Source: Joostella atrarenae
GTDB taxonomy: Bacteria > Bacteroidota > Bacteroidia > Flavobacteriales > Flavobacteriaceae
Length of the DNA: 64,000 bases
Reading direction: 5' to 3'
Assembly: GCF_021764745.1 (NCBI RefSeq)
Contig: NZ_JAETXX010000010.1
Span: 1 to 64,000 of the forward strand
Under the pieces are notes generated by a model. The model had not been told where the DNA came from, made no database searches, and saw nothing but the letters and a program-made list of their open reading frames with translations. Below are positions 1 to 9,594 of the stretch, in pieces. The number at the start of each line of letters is the position of its first letter. The first letter of the stretch is position 1. Made by a program: the position numbers and the translations under genes.

Positions 1-255
1 TGAATGTTGTAGTTATATGAATTAATATTTAACTCTTTACTACTTCGCCTAACACTTTAATCTTCTATGTTTTTCTTCAATAAATAAGAATTTACACATC
101 TTTTATTTACGTATTATTATTTTAATTGTAGATTTTACTTTTTTTACTTATTTTAGGACTGAATTTAACTTTCACATTAATGTCAATCTGCTTTGTGCTT
201 TTGATACTTATGAAGGGTGTAAGTTTTAAACGTATAAATCTATAATTAACTAACA
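1..255. other. Intergenic region upstream of sulfatase gene
   Basis: AT-rich stretch with frequent stops in all frames and no coding sequence, tRNA or strong hairpin that I can support. It holds the upstream region of the sulfatase gene, but I see no exact TAnnTTTG box. Confidence 0.6.
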
Positions 256-1839
256 ATGAACTTGACTAAAATCTCACAATTATTATTAATAGGTATTTTA
301 TTGTTTTCTTGTAATGAAAGCAATAATAAGAAGGAAGATTTATTAGCAGACTCTTCCGAAGTAAACCACGATAAACCAAACGTTATTATTATTTATGCGG
401 ATGACTTGGGTTATGGTGATGTAAGTGCCTATGGAGCTAAAGCATTGAATACGCCTAATATTGATAAGTTGGCCAATGAAGGTTTAATGTTTACTAACGG
501 ACATTGTGCTTCAGCTACATGTACACCTTCAAGATATGCAATGCTAACCGGTAATTATGCTTTTAGAAAAAAGGGTACAGGAGTACTTAATGGTGATGCA
601 GGTCTAATAATTCCAACAGATAAAATGACACTTCCAAAAGTGTTTAAAAATAAAGGATATAAAACGGCTGTTGTTGGTAAATGGCATTTAGGACTCGGAG
701 ATGGTGGCGCTATAGATTGGAATCAATCTATTAAACCTGGTCCTAATGAAGTAGGCTTTGATTACTCTTTTATCTTTCCAGCTACTGCAGATAGAGTACC
801 AACTGTTTACTTAAAAAATCATGATATTTTAGGGTTAGAAGATAACGACCCTATAGCTGTTAGTTATAGAAAAAAAATAGGGGATGAGCCTACAGGTAAA
901 GAGAATCCTGAATTATTAAAAATGCCTTATACTCCAGGTTTAGGTCATGATGGTACTATTGTAAATGGTATTTCTAGAATGGGATTTATGGAAGGTGGAA
1001 CAAGATCTCGTTGGACAGACGAAGAATTAGCTCATGATTTTTATAGTGAAGCAGAAGATTTTATTATAAATAATCAAGAAGAATCTTTCTTTTTATTTTT
1101 CTCTTTAAGTGATATTCATGTTCCTAGAATGCCAGATACTAGATTTAAAGGAGCAAGTGGTTTAGGTTATCGTGGTGATGCTGTTTTACAATTAGATGAT
1201 ACTACGGGGAGGATTATGAGGTTATTAGAGTATTTAAATATCGAAGATAATACGATCGTTATTTTCTCTAGTGATAATGGACCAATACTCGATGACGGTT
1301 ATGTAGATGGAGCTATTACAGAAATTAATGGACATAAGCCATCTGGTATTTACCGTTCTGGAAAGTACAGCATTTTTGAGGGAGGTACTAGAGTACCAAC
1401 AATCATAAGATGGCCTAATAAAATTAAAGCAGGGTCTGTTTCTGATGCGATGGTTAGTCAAGTTGACTTCTTAGCGTCATTTGCTGATTATTTTGGTGTT
1501 CCACTTGATAAAGAGGATGCTGTTGATAGTTTTAATATTTGGGATGCATTTGTAGGAATTTCTACAGAAGGTAGATCTACAATGATTGAGCATGCTAGAA
1601 CTTTAGCTTTTTTAGAAAACGAATGGAAGTATATTCAGCCAAAAAAGGGTGCTAAGAGACTTAGCTGGGCAATAGATGTTGAAGGAGGACAGGAGACAGG
1701 TAATAGTGAAGAGGTGCAGTTATATAACTTAAAAGAAGATCCAAAGGAGCTTAATAATATTGCGGAAAAACATCCTGAAAAAGTAGCTAAATTAAAAGAG
1801 GCTTTAGAAAATGCCCTTGCTGAAGGAAGAACACGTTAG
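256..1839 (+). CDS. Type I sulfatase, predicted lipoprotein
   Basis: Predicted to hydrolyse sulfate esters, probably on sulfated glycans, at the cell envelope. The N-terminus is a lipoprotein signal with lipobox ending at Cys19 (LLFSC). The metal-binding start of the sulfatase fold is seen as ADDLGYGD (about residues 48-55). The nucleophile motif CTPSR lies at 89-93 and is followed by MLTG. Cys89 is the residue that a formylglycine-generating enzyme would convert to formylglycine. SSDNGP near residue 340 supplies further metal ligands. The length of 527 aa is normal for the family. It stands alone, followed by its own terminator and facing pnp, so there is no polysaccharide-utilisation locus around it to indicate the substrate. 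Family assignment is firm; substrate is unknown. Confidence 0.93.
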   Translation: MNLTKISQLLLIGILLFSCNESNNKKEDLLADSSEVNHDKPNVIIIYADDLGYGDVSAYGAKALNTPNIDKLANEGLMFTNGHCASATCTPSRYAMLTGNYAFRKKGTGVLNGDAGLIIPTDKMTLPKVFKNKGYKTAVVGKWHLGLGDGGAIDWNQSIKPGPNEVGFDYSFIFPATADRVPTVYLKNHDILGLEDNDPIAVSYRKKIGDEPTGKENPELLKMPYTPGLGHDGTIVNGISRMGFMEGGTRSRWTDEELAHDFYSEAEDFIINNQEESFFLFFSLSDIHVPRMPDTRFKGASGLGYRGDAVLQLDDTTGRIMRLLEYLNIEDNTIVIFSSDNGPILDDGYVDGAITEINGHKPSGIYRSGKYSIFEGGTRVPTIIRWPNKIKAGSVSDAMVSQVDFLASFADYFGVPLDKEDAVDSFNIWDAFVGISTEGRSTMIEHARTLAFLENEWKYIQPKKGAKRLSWAIDVEGGQETGNSEEVQLYNLKEDPKELNNIAEKHPEKVAKLKEALENALAEGRTR

Positions 1840-1865
1840 TCTCTTAGATATATATAAATGATTCA

Positions 1866-1900
1866 AACTAAAAAAAGGGAGCTAAGCTTCCTTTTTTTTG
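1866..1900 (+). terminator. Rho-independent terminator of the sulfatase gene
   Basis: An A-run, a GGGAGCT / AGCTTCC stem with one G-U type mismatch and a run of eight T lie just after the sulfatase stop. Confidence 0.8.
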
Positions 1901-1926
1901 ATGCATATTCAGAATAAACAGTGGTA

Positions 1927-1965
1927 TAAAAAAAGTCCGGTATACTATTAATACCGGACTTTTTA
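1927..1965 (-). terminator. Terminator of pnp
   Basis: Near-perfect stem AGTCCGGTAT / ATACCGGACT with a 7-nt loop and T/A runs on both sides. It lies downstream of the leftward pnp gene and could work in both directions. Confidence 0.85.
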
Positions 1966-1996
1966 CCACACTTTAAAATTAAATAAATATCAATAT

Positions 1997-4213
1997 CTAA
2001 TCTCTTTTAGGCTTTCTATCACCTCTATTATCTCTAGATCTATTATCGCGGTTTCCATCTCTTTCACGAGGTGGTCTTTCAGCAAAACCTTCTGGTTTTG
2101 GTAAAATCGCTTTTCTAGATACTTTTTCTTTTCTTGTTTTAGGATCTACCCCGAAATATTTAACTTCAAATACATCTCCTAAGTTTACAACATCAGTAAC
2201 GTTGTCTGTACGTTCCCAAGCCAGTTCAGAAATATGTAATAATACTTCATTACCAGGAGCGGCTGTATATTCTACTACTGCACCAAAGTCGAGCATTTTA
2301 ATTACTTTTACTTCGTAAACCTCTCCTTTTGTAGGCTTGAATAGTATAGAATCTATTTTTGCAGTTACGGCATCGATTCCTTCGCTACCAACTCCTAAAA
2401 TCTCAACGATACCTTCTTCTGTAACTGGGTCTTCGTTTATTACGATTGTAGTTCCAGTTTCTTTTTGCATCTCTTGGATAACTTTTCCACCAGGTCCGAT
2501 TAAAGCTCCAATAAATTCATTAGGAATACGTCTAGTAACCATTTTAGGTGCATGTCCTTTAACATCTGCATTTGGAGTAGCAATTGTTTCAGTTAGCTTG
2601 TCTAAAATATGTAAACGACCGTTACGAGCTTGTTTTAGTGCATTTACTAAAATCTCATAGCTTAATCCTTTTACTTTAATATCCATTTGGCAAGCAGTAA
2701 TACCATCAGCGGTACCAGTTACTTTAAAATCCATATCTCCTAAGTGATCTTCATCTCCTAGAATATCAGAAAGAACAGCATATTTTCCAGATTCTGCATC
2801 AGAAATTAATCCCATAGCAATACCAGAAACAGGTTTCTTTAATTGTACACCTGCATCCATTAAAGCCATTGTACCAGAACAAACTGTAGCCATAGAAGAA
2901 GAACCATTAGATTCTAATATCTCTGATACTACACGTACTGTGTAAGGGCAATCTTCAGGAACCATTCCTTTTAATGCACGTTGCGCTAAGTTACCGTGTC
3001 CAACTTCACGACGAGACGTTCCTCTAATTGGACGTGCTTCACCTGTTGAAAAAGGAGGGAAGTTATAGTGTAAATAGAAACGCTCTTCACCTTCAAAAGA
3101 TGGCATATCTATTTGGTTAGCTTCTCTACTTGTTCCTAAAGTAACAGTTGCTAAAGCTTGTGTTTCTCCACGAGTAAAAATTGCAGATCCGTGTGTAGAT
3201 GGTAAATAATCTACTTCACACCAAATAGGTCTGATTTCGTCAGTTTTACGACCATCAAGACGTAAACCTTCATTTAGCGTTAAATCTCTAACAGCAGCCT
3301 TTTCAGCTTTGCTATAATACTTAGAGATCAGTCCGCCGAATTCCTCTTGTTCCTCTTCAGAAAAAGAAGCAGTTATTTCATCTTTGATTTCCGCAAATGC
3401 AGCTCCTCTTTCGTGTTTAGAAGATCCTGCTTTTGCTACAGCGTATACTTTATCATATGCTAAATCATGAATTTTTTTAGCTAAGTCTTCATCTTCTCTT
3501 TCTGGCTCATATTCACGAGTTTCTTTCTTTCCAAATGCTTCAGCTAATTTTACTTGAGCTGCACATTGAACTTTAATAGCTTCGTGAGCAAATTTAATTG
3601 CTTCAGCCATTTCTTCTTCTGAAATCTCATCCATTTCACCTTCAACCATCATAACAGAGTCTGCAGAAGCACCGATCATCATATCAATATCAGATTCTAA
3701 TAACTGTGCTCTTGTTGGGTTGATGATAAATTCTCCATTTACACGACCAACTCTAGCTTCTGATATCGGGCATTCAAATGGGAAATCAGATAATTGAATA
3801 GCAGCAGAAGCAGCTAATCCAGCCATTGCATCTGGCATAACGTCTTCATCATGAGACATTAATTGAATCATCACTTGAGTTTCAGCGTGATAATCTTTTG
3901 GGAATAATGGGCGTAATACACGATCTACTAAACGCATAGTTAATACCTCACCATCACTAGGTCTTGCTTCTCTTTTGAAGAAACCACCAGGATAGCGACC
4001 AGCAGCAGCAAATTTTTCTCTATAGTCTACTGTTAAAGGTAAAAAGTCTACGTCAGATTGTTTGTAATTGGAAACAACTGTACATAGTAACATACATTTT
4101 CCAGATTGAACTACAACACTTCCGTGTGCTTGTTTTGCTAGTTTTCCAGTTTCTAGAGTAATTTCTCTACCGTCACCAAGGTCTATGACCTCTTTAAATA
4201 CTTTTGGAATCAT
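1997..4213 (-). CDS. pnp: Polyribonucleotide nucleotidyltransferase (PNPase)
   Basis: Phosphorolytic 3'-5' exoribonuclease of mRNA turnover. The protein has two RNase PH-like domains separated by a helical linker. A KH domain follows at about 557-625, with its GPGG loop at 573-576, and then an S1 domain at about 632-703. The 738-aa length is normal. It ends in a strongly charged tail rich in Arg, Asp and Asn (about 710-738), probably disordered and RNA-contacting. rpsO lies directly upstream on the same strand, the same pairing as in many bacteria, but the two are separated by a terminator and a 290-bp leader carrying hairpins. The ATG start at 4213 fits the usual N-terminus of the family. 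Confidence 0.98.
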   Translation of the reverse strand: MIPKVFKEVIDLGDGREITLETGKLAKQAHGSVVVQSGKCMLLCTVVSNYKQSDVDFLPLTVDYREKFAAAGRYPGGFFKREARPSDGEVLTMRLVDRVLRPLFPKDYHAETQVMIQLMSHDEDVMPDAMAGLAASAAIQLSDFPFECPISEARVGRVNGEFIINPTRAQLLESDIDMMIGASADSVMMVEGEMDEISEEEMAEAIKFAHEAIKVQCAAQVKLAEAFGKKETREYEPEREDEDLAKKIHDLAYDKVYAVAKAGSSKHERGAAFAEIKDEITASFSEEEQEEFGGLISKYYSKAEKAAVRDLTLNEGLRLDGRKTDEIRPIWCEVDYLPSTHGSAIFTRGETQALATVTLGTSREANQIDMPSFEGEERFYLHYNFPPFSTGEARPIRGTSRREVGHGNLAQRALKGMVPEDCPYTVRVVSEILESNGSSSMATVCSGTMALMDAGVQLKKPVSGIAMGLISDAESGKYAVLSDILGDEDHLGDMDFKVTGTADGITACQMDIKVKGLSYEILVNALKQARNGRLHILDKLTETIATPNADVKGHAPKMVTRRIPNEFIGALIGPGGKVIQEMQKETGTTIVINEDPVTEEGIVEILGVGSEGIDAVTAKIDSILFKPTKGEVYEVKVIKMLDFGAVVEYTAAPGNEVLLHISELAWERTDNVTDVVNLGDVFEVKYFGVDPKTRKEKVSRKAILPKPEGFAERPPRERDGNRDNRSRDNRGDRKPKRD

Positions 4214-4477
4214 ATAGTTTTTTAATTTTCCTGTTTAATACAGGCTGTTAAACAATGGGTTCCGTTTTATAAACGGAGGTAGTTGTGTTGTTGTAGTTGT
4301 TGTGTCCCAATGAAAAACTATTAATCTTAAGCTTTTTTATATGTTTAGAAAGTGATTAAACGATCTATAATTATTTATAATGGTTAAAGGTAATAATTAT
4401 ACTTCGAATTTCTGTAATAAATTCTGTAACAGATGATTTAGAGAATAATTATTAGCTTATTAAATATATTTAAAATA
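4214..4477 (-). promoter_or_regulatory. pnp 5' leader with hairpins
   Basis: Non-coding leader of pnp. Two compact hairpins lie close to the start codon: CCTGT/ACAGG (4230-4234 with 4240-4244) and TCCGTTT/AAACGGA (4261-4267 with 4271-4277, loop of 3). A competing pairing TGTTTAA/TTAAACA (4232-4238 with 4248-4254) excludes the first hairpin. In enterobacteria PNPase represses its own mRNA through a leader stem. A similar role here is an inference. Confidence 0.45.
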
Positions 4478-4502
4478 AAAAAGGGAGCAAATTGCTCCCT
4501 TA
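4478..4502 (-). terminator. Terminator of rpsO
   Basis: Stem AAGGGAGCAA / TTGCTCCCTT with a short loop sits immediately past the rpsO stop, and the T-run is on the minus strand. Confidence 0.85.
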
Positions 4503-4506
4503 TATC

Positions 4507-4776
4507 TTACTTTCTTAATCCTAATTCTTTGACGATAGCACGATATCTTTCGATATGTTTTTTCTTCAAATAATCAAGTAGGCTTCTTCTTTTACCTACT
4601 AACATAACTAATGAACGCTCTGTATTAAAATCTTTACGATTGTTTTTTAAGTGTCCAGTTAAATGATTAATTCTGTGAGTGAACAAAGCAATTTGTCCTT
4701 CTGCAGATCCGGTGTTTTTAGCATCACCACCATATTGTTTAAATATGTCTGCTTTTACTTCTTTAGCTAAATACAT
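4507..4776 (-). CDS. rpsO: 30S ribosomal protein S15
   Basis: Binds 16S rRNA in the central domain and helps nucleate assembly of the 30S platform. The full 89-aa length is exactly that of the family. The family signature is visible: GSAEGQIALFTHRINHLTGHL, then a basic C-terminal helix with a KRRSLLDYLKKK motif. It stands upstream of pnp in the conserved rpsO-pnp order. It has its own promoter (TATCTTTG at 4839-4832) and its own terminator. Confidence 0.98.
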   Translation of the reverse strand: MYLAKEVKADIFKQYGGDAKNTGSAEGQIALFTHRINHLTGHLKNNRKDFNTERSLVMLVGKRRSLLDYLKKKHIERYRAIVKELGLRK

Positions 4777-4831
4777 GCCAATATTATTTAAATGATTCTT
4801 ATGTATTTGATAGATTTTCTATCATTGGGCG

Positions 4832-4839
4832 CAAAGATA
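4832..4839 (-). promoter_or_regulatory. Putative -7 box of the rpsO promoter
   Basis: TATCTTTG on the minus strand matches the Bacteroidota TAnnTTTG -7 consensus, about 55 bp upstream of the rpsO ATG. No clear -33 TTTG is visible. Confidence 0.6.
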
Positions 4840-4891
4840 GTAATAATTTAATTATCAGCTATTTTTGTCTAAGGTTATTTACGTAAAAAAA

Positions 4892-4928
4892 GAAAATCCG
4901 TAACAATATATATCGTTACGGATTTTTT
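4892..4928 (-). terminator. Terminator of accD
   Basis: Stem AAATCCGTAAC / GTTACGGATTT with a 9-nt AT loop lies just past the accD stop, with T/A runs on both sides. Confidence 0.85.
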
Positions 4929-4948
4929 ATAATATTGAAAACTAATAA

Positions 4949-5806
4949 TTAAGCTCTTACCGTTTGATTTTGAATAAGATCAATATATAAATTAATCTTA
5001 TTTTTTAACTCTTTACGGTGTGTTATAAAGTCAAGGAAACCATGCTCTAATAAAAACTCTGATGTTTGGAAGTTATCTGGTAAATCTTTTCCAGTAGCCT
5101 CTTTTACAACTCTAGGACCAGCAAAACCAATTAATGCACCTGGTTCTGCAATGTTTATGTCTCCTAACATTGCGTAAGAAGCAGTTGTTCCTCCAGTAGT
5201 TGGATCTGTACAAAGTGAGATGTAAGGAATTCCAATTTCTGATAACTGCGCTAATTTAGCAGATGTTTTAGCTAATTGCATTAAAGATAATGCAGCTTCC
5301 ATCATTCTTGCTCCACCAGACTTAGAAATCATTACAAAAGGTAATTTCTTTTTTATTGAATAGTCAATCGCTCTTGCTATTTTCTCTCCAACAACACTTC
5401 CCATAGAACCTCCAATGAAAGAGAAATCCATACAGGCTACAACAAGTTCTTTTCCTTTAGATTTTCCAGTTGCTGTTCTAACAGCATCTTTTAAATCAGT
5501 TTTTTCTTGAGCTTGCTTTAAGCGGTCTGAATATTTTTTAGTGTCAACAAAACTCAAAGGGTCTTTAGATTCTAGGTTAGGATCTAATTCTTTGAATTTA
5601 TTGTCATCAAATAAAATCGAAAAATACTCTTTACTACCAATACGAACGTGATAATCATCTTCAGGGCTTACATAGAAGTTCTTAGCAAGCTCGTCTGCTT
5701 CTACAATTTTCCCTGTAGGTGATTTATACCACAGTCCTTTGGGGGTATCTTTTTTCTCTTGGGTAGTGGTTTGTATACCTTTTTCTTTTCTTTTGAACCA
5801 AGCCAT
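4949..5806 (-). CDS. accD: Acetyl-CoA carboxylase carboxyltransferase subunit beta
   Basis: With AccA, transfers the carboxyl group from carboxybiotin to acetyl-CoA to make malonyl-CoA, the first step of fatty-acid synthesis. The crotonase-like core is clear, with [11 protein letters not shown] near residues 131-141 and the [13 protein letters not shown] stretch near 200. At 285 aa it is close to the usual length. In well-studied AccD proteins the N-terminus carries a four-cysteine zinc ribbon. Here the matching segment (about residues 24-60, starting GLWYKSPTG) contains no cysteine at all. It lies just downstream of fbaA on the same strand (58-bp gap), so the two may be cotranscribed. Confidence 0.95.
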   Translation of the reverse strand: MAWFKRKEKGIQTTTQEKKDTPKGLWYKSPTGKIVEADELAKNFYVSPEDDYHVRIGSKEYFSILFDDNKFKELDPNLESKDPLSFVDTKKYSDRLKQAQEKTDLKDAVRTATGKSKGKELVVACMDFSFIGGSMGSVVGEKIARAIDYSIKKKLPFVMISKSGGARMMEAALSLMQLAKTSAKLAQLSEIGIPYISLCTDPTTGGTTASYAMLGDINIAEPGALIGFAGPRVVKEATGKDLPDNFQTSEFLLEHGFLDFITHRKELKNKINLYIDLIQNQTVRA

Positions 5807-5864
5807 ATTCTTAGTATAATTTAATAATATTCATAAAACATTTTATGAATGTTAAAGCGGTTTA

Positions 5865-6932
5865 TTATAACGTATTTACGTTGTTTAAATCTTCAAAAGC
5901 TTTCTTAAGTCTAGTGATGAAAGTTTTTTCACCTTCACGAATCCAAACTCTTGGGTCATAATGCTTTTTATTTGGAGCATCGTCACCATCAGGGTTACCA
6001 ATTTGAGCAGCTAAGTAATCAGCTTTTTCACTCATGTAATCTCTAATTCCTTCTAAGTAAGCGTATTGAAGGTCTGTGTCAATGTTCATTTTTATAACTC
6101 CGTAACCAATTGCTTCTCTAATTTCTTCTACAGTAGAACCAGAACCTCCGTGAAATACAAAGTCGATTGTATTCGCAGGTACATTGTACTCTTTAGAAAT
6201 ATATTCTTGAGAATTCTTTAAGATTTTTGGAGTAAGTTTTACGTTTCCAGGTTTGTAAACCCCGTGTACGTTTCCAAAAGCAGCTGCAATTGTAAACCTA
6301 GAAGATACTTTTGAAAGCTCTTCATAAGCAAATGCTACTTCTTCTGGTTGTGTATATAATTTAGAATCGTCTACATCTGTATTATCAACACCATCTTCTT
6401 CACCTCCAGTAATCCCTAATTCGATTTCTAGAGTCATTCCCATTTTTTCCATTCTTTGTAAGTATCCACAACATGTTTCGATGTTGTCTTTGATATCTTC
6501 CTCAGAAAGGTCAATCATATGTGAACTGAATAATGGTTTTCCTGTTTCAGCAAAATGCTTTTCACTAGCATCTAACATTCCATCAACCCATGGTAATAAT
6601 TTTTTTGCACAGTGGTCTGTGTGTAAAATTACAGGTACACCATATTTAACTGCCAATTCGTGAACATGCTTAGCTCCGGCAACAGCTCCTGCAACAGCAG
6701 ATTGTTGTCCGTCGTTAGAAAGTCCTTTACCTGCATTAAATTGTGCTCCTCCATTAGAGAATTGAATAATAACAGGTGCATTTAAATCTGCAGCTGTTTC
6801 TAATACTGCATTGATTGTACTACTTCCTATTACGTTTACTGCTGGGAGTGCAAATCCCTTTTCTTTGGCGTAGTTAAAGATTTTTTGTACTTCATCTCCT
6901 GTAGCTACACCTGGTTTGATATTATGGCTCAT
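5865..6932 (-). CDS. fbaA: Fructose-bisphosphate aldolase, class II
   Basis: Zinc-dependent cleavage of fructose 1,6-bisphosphate to dihydroxyacetone phosphate and glyceraldehyde 3-phosphate in glycolysis, and the reverse in gluconeogenesis. HTDHC at 104-108 supplies the catalytic Asp106 and zinc ligand His107. Further zinc and phosphate-binding motifs are NVHGVY (about 222) and FHGGSGST (about 260). At 355 aa it is the long (type A, E. coli-like) form. A putative TATTTTTG promoter box lies about 50 bp upstream. Confidence 0.97.
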   Translation of the reverse strand: MSHNIKPGVATGDEVQKIFNYAKEKGFALPAVNVIGSSTINAVLETAADLNAPVIIQFSNGGAQFNAGKGLSNDGQQSAVAGAVAGAKHVHELAVKYGVPVILHTDHCAKKLLPWVDGMLDASEKHFAETGKPLFSSHMIDLSEEDIKDNIETCCGYLQRMEKMGMTLEIELGITGGEEDGVDNTDVDDSKLYTQPEEVAFAYEELSKVSSRFTIAAAFGNVHGVYKPGNVKLTPKILKNSQEYISKEYNVPANTIDFVFHGGSGSTVEEIREAIGYGVIKMNIDTDLQYAYLEGIRDYMSEKADYLAAQIGNPDGDDAPNKKHYDPRVWIREGEKTFITRLKKAFEDLNNVNTL

Positions 6933-6980
6933 AAAATTTAAGTTTCTAATTTATATTCAGTTGTTTTTATAATGCGTACG

Positions 6981-6988
6981 CAAAAATA
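6981..6988 (-). promoter_or_regulatory. Putative -7 box of the fbaA promoter
   Basis: TATTTTTG on the minus strand matches TAnnTTTG, about 50 bp before the fbaA start. The -33 element is not obvious. Confidence 0.55.
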
Positions 6989-7003
6989 ATAAATTTACCT
7001 CTC

Positions 7004-9541
7004 TTAAAAAGGATAATTAATACCAATATTATATACAGCATTACCAAAGTTGTAATCTGTAAACCATCTTTTGCTCTTTTCATAAGATGGATCGAAGGTC
7101 TTAAAACCAATATCGAAGCGTAAAATAAAGAAATTAAAATCATATCTCAGACCAAAGCCTGTACCTAATGCAATTTCTTTTAAGGATCCTAAGTCCTCAA
7201 AAACTGCTGCTTCTTCTTCTACATCATCTAAAAAGTTCCAAATATTTCCTGCATCAGCAAAAAGAGCACCTTTAAAATCACCAATTAAATTAAATCGATA
7301 TTCTAAATTGAAAGCTATTTTTAGATTGGCTTCATTAAAATCATTTACATTGTCTGTTCTCCCAGGACCAAGAGAATAGGGCTGCCAAGCTCTATTGTCA
7401 TTTGATCCTCCTGCAAAATAGCTTCGTATAAAAGGAATGTTATCTGCATTTCCGTAAGGAATAGCAACACCAAGAAAGCTTCGGAAAGCAAGAACATTAC
7501 TTCTGGATAGCCTCCAGTATTTAATATAGTCTAATTCTGTTTTTACATATTGAGAATATTGAACTCCAAAAATAAGATTGTCTCCATTTTCATTTTGATC
7601 GAAATCTACTAAAGGAGCAATTGCAGAAAGTAAGTTTCCTGCCAATTCTATCTTTCCTCTAAATTGGAAAAAATTATTGTCATTAGCATTTCTACGATTA
7701 TTTTTAAAATAAGTATAATTACTCGCATATATTAAGTTGTTGGCGGTAAGTCTATCTCTTCGGTCTTCTAAGCGTGACACTTCACTAACATCATCACTTG
7801 AAGCTGGAATAGTTCCATCAAGTACATCGTTTGTAAAACCAGAGGTTCCATCAGGAATAATTAAATTACCATTCGGATCATAATAACTCGTATCTGCAAC
7901 TTGTATATAATCACTAGCAACACTATTTAAATCTCCATAGCTATTATCGTATACATCATAATACCTGTCGATATTTAAATTTTTTACATACTGAATATTT
8001 AAAAGTTCGAATATATTTTTCCGTTGACTGGTAGGGCTCCATTTATAACGTAAAATACCATTAAAAGTTTGTTTGTCTAATCCAATATTCTTCTGAATAG
8101 TAGTACCAATAGAAAATCTAGTTTCTGGTGACATAGATTTCGGAATAAATCGGTCTGTATTTATTGGAAAAAATATACGAGGAAAATTTAAACCTATATC
8201 GGCTCCAAATTCTGCTAAATTGAAAAAACTACTACTGCTATTTTTAAAATCTGAAGAAGACCCTACTGTACCTCTAAATGCTAAATCTAGAGTTTCTGCC
8301 CCTCTAAATATATTTCTGCTAATGATTGATGAGCTAAAGGAAATTCCAATATCCTGAATGTTAGAATGAAGAACATCGGTGCTAAAACCTAGTGAAAACC
8401 TTGATCTTGGAGCTAAATAAATATTAGTATTTAGTTGATTATCCGTGCTGTCTACATAACTATAATTAATGTTAGGATACTTAAAAACCTTAAGGTTATT
8501 AATCTGTTTAGAGGTTAAAGCACGTTCAGAATCTTTGTATACATTTCCAGGGATAATGGCAATAACATCTGTTAATGCATTCGGTCTATATTTTAATTTG
8601 TCCTTATAATATATTGTATAGCCGTCATTTTCGATGGATTGAAGGGAATCCATATTATTAAAAGAATAATCAGCAAAAATATTTACCTTATTTATATGAT
8701 GCACTTTGTATTCTACATTTTTTGCAGAGTCACCTTGTTGATCTGCAACCGTATTAATCGATACACTAACTGGCATTTTATAATCTTTTCCAGTTGTGGT
8801 ATCTCTATGAATGTCGAAAGTAATGGCGTTGGGTTGAAATTTATAAATTCCAGAATTGGCAAATAAGGTGTTTAAACGCTCTTTTTCATTCTGAAAATTA
8901 TCAAGATCAAATTTTTGTCCTTCTCGAATTCTAGAAAATCGCTTGTATTTATCATAGATAGAATCTAAATCTTTAGATGTAATCTGTGTAGTAATACTAT
9001 CTAAATAATAGGTAGGACCGGTAGTAAGTTTGTAGTTCACAACAGCCCTTTTTTCTTTCTGTTCTGCAGTATCTACTTCTACTTGTATTGTATTATTAAA
9101 GTATCCTTTTGTCTCATAATATTGGGTTAATCGTTCTGCGGATTTTATAGTTTTTGCAGGATCGATAATTACGGGAGCCTCACCAGTTTTCTTTAGCCAA
9201 TGATTAAAATTAATCTTATAATCGGCAATTTGTACTAGTTGTTTTTTTGAAATTAGACGTTCAAAGATATTGATATCCTTTAATGTGCTATCAAGTCTAG
9301 TTACGTAAAAAGAGTCTGGGTTTTCTTTAGCCAGATTATAAAGTGCTAATCTACCTAGATTATTAGGTCTTTGCGAGAGAAGTCCTTGAACTTCATCGTT
9401 CTTAATTTTCTCGTCATTAACTAAAACATTATTCTTTGTAAGGAGATATTGACCATCTTTAACCCTTTTTATGGCATTACAAGAGGATATAAATAGTATT
9501 ACAATAAATAATACTGTTATTTTTACAAAAAATTGTTTCAA
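7004..9541 (-). CDS. tamL: TamL-type Omp85 outer-membrane lipoprotein
   Basis: Omp85/BamA superfamily beta-barrel. In Bacteroidota the TamA counterpart is a lipoprotein (TamL) that works with TamB in outer-membrane biogenesis. The signal peptide ends in a lipobox with Cys21 (FISSC). A POTRA-like periplasmic region spans roughly residues 30-390. The C-terminal half is a beta-barrel with alternating aromatic strands, the barrel motif NRAWQPYSLGPG near residue 720 and a terminal Phe, as expected for Bam recognition. The 845-aa length suits the family. tamB is not in the window. The Omp85 call is strong; the name TamL rests on lipoprotein status and recall of the family. Confidence 0.88.
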   Translation of the reverse strand: MKQFFVKITVLFIVILFISSCNAIKRVKDGQYLLTKNNVLVNDEKIKNDEVQGLLSQRPNNLGRLALYNLAKENPDSFYVTRLDSTLKDINIFERLISKKQLVQIADYKINFNHWLKKTGEAPVIIDPAKTIKSAERLTQYYETKGYFNNTIQVEVDTAEQKEKRAVVNYKLTTGPTYYLDSITTQITSKDLDSIYDKYKRFSRIREGQKFDLDNFQNEKERLNTLFANSGIYKFQPNAITFDIHRDTTTGKDYKMPVSVSINTVADQQGDSAKNVEYKVHHINKVNIFADYSFNNMDSLQSIENDGYTIYYKDKLKYRPNALTDVIAIIPGNVYKDSERALTSKQINNLKVFKYPNINYSYVDSTDNQLNTNIYLAPRSRFSLGFSTDVLHSNIQDIGISFSSSIISRNIFRGAETLDLAFRGTVGSSSDFKNSSSSFFNLAEFGADIGLNFPRIFFPINTDRFIPKSMSPETRFSIGTTIQKNIGLDKQTFNGILRYKWSPTSQRKNIFELLNIQYVKNLNIDRYYDVYDNSYGDLNSVASDYIQVADTSYYDPNGNLIIPDGTSGFTNDVLDGTIPASSDDVSEVSRLEDRRDRLTANNLIYASNYTYFKNNRRNANDNNFFQFRGKIELAGNLLSAIAPLVDFDQNENGDNLIFGVQYSQYVKTELDYIKYWRLSRSNVLAFRSFLGVAIPYGNADNIPFIRSYFAGGSNDNRAWQPYSLGPGRTDNVNDFNEANLKIAFNLEYRFNLIGDFKGALFADAGNIWNFLDDVEEEAAVFEDLGSLKEIALGTGFGLRYDFNFFILRFDIGFKTFDPSYEKSKRWFTDYNFGNAVYNIGINYPF

Positions 9542-9565
9542 TCGGGTAATTAATTAATTTAACGT

Positions 9566-9594
9566 CAAAAATACATTATTTGAATGGTTAGCAA
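9566..9594 (-). promoter_or_regulatory. Putative tamL promoter
   Basis: On the minus strand TTTTG (TTG at 9594-9592), then 18 bp, then TATTTTTG (9573-9566): a good Bacteroidota -33/-7 pair. It overlaps the first codons of the divergent methyltransferase gene and leaves a leader of about 20 nt. Confidence 0.65.

Noticed and set aside
256-1839. Sulfatase as part of a polysaccharide-utilisation locus
   Set aside because: No SusC/SusD pair, glycoside hydrolase or sulfatase-maturing enzyme lies within the window beside it.
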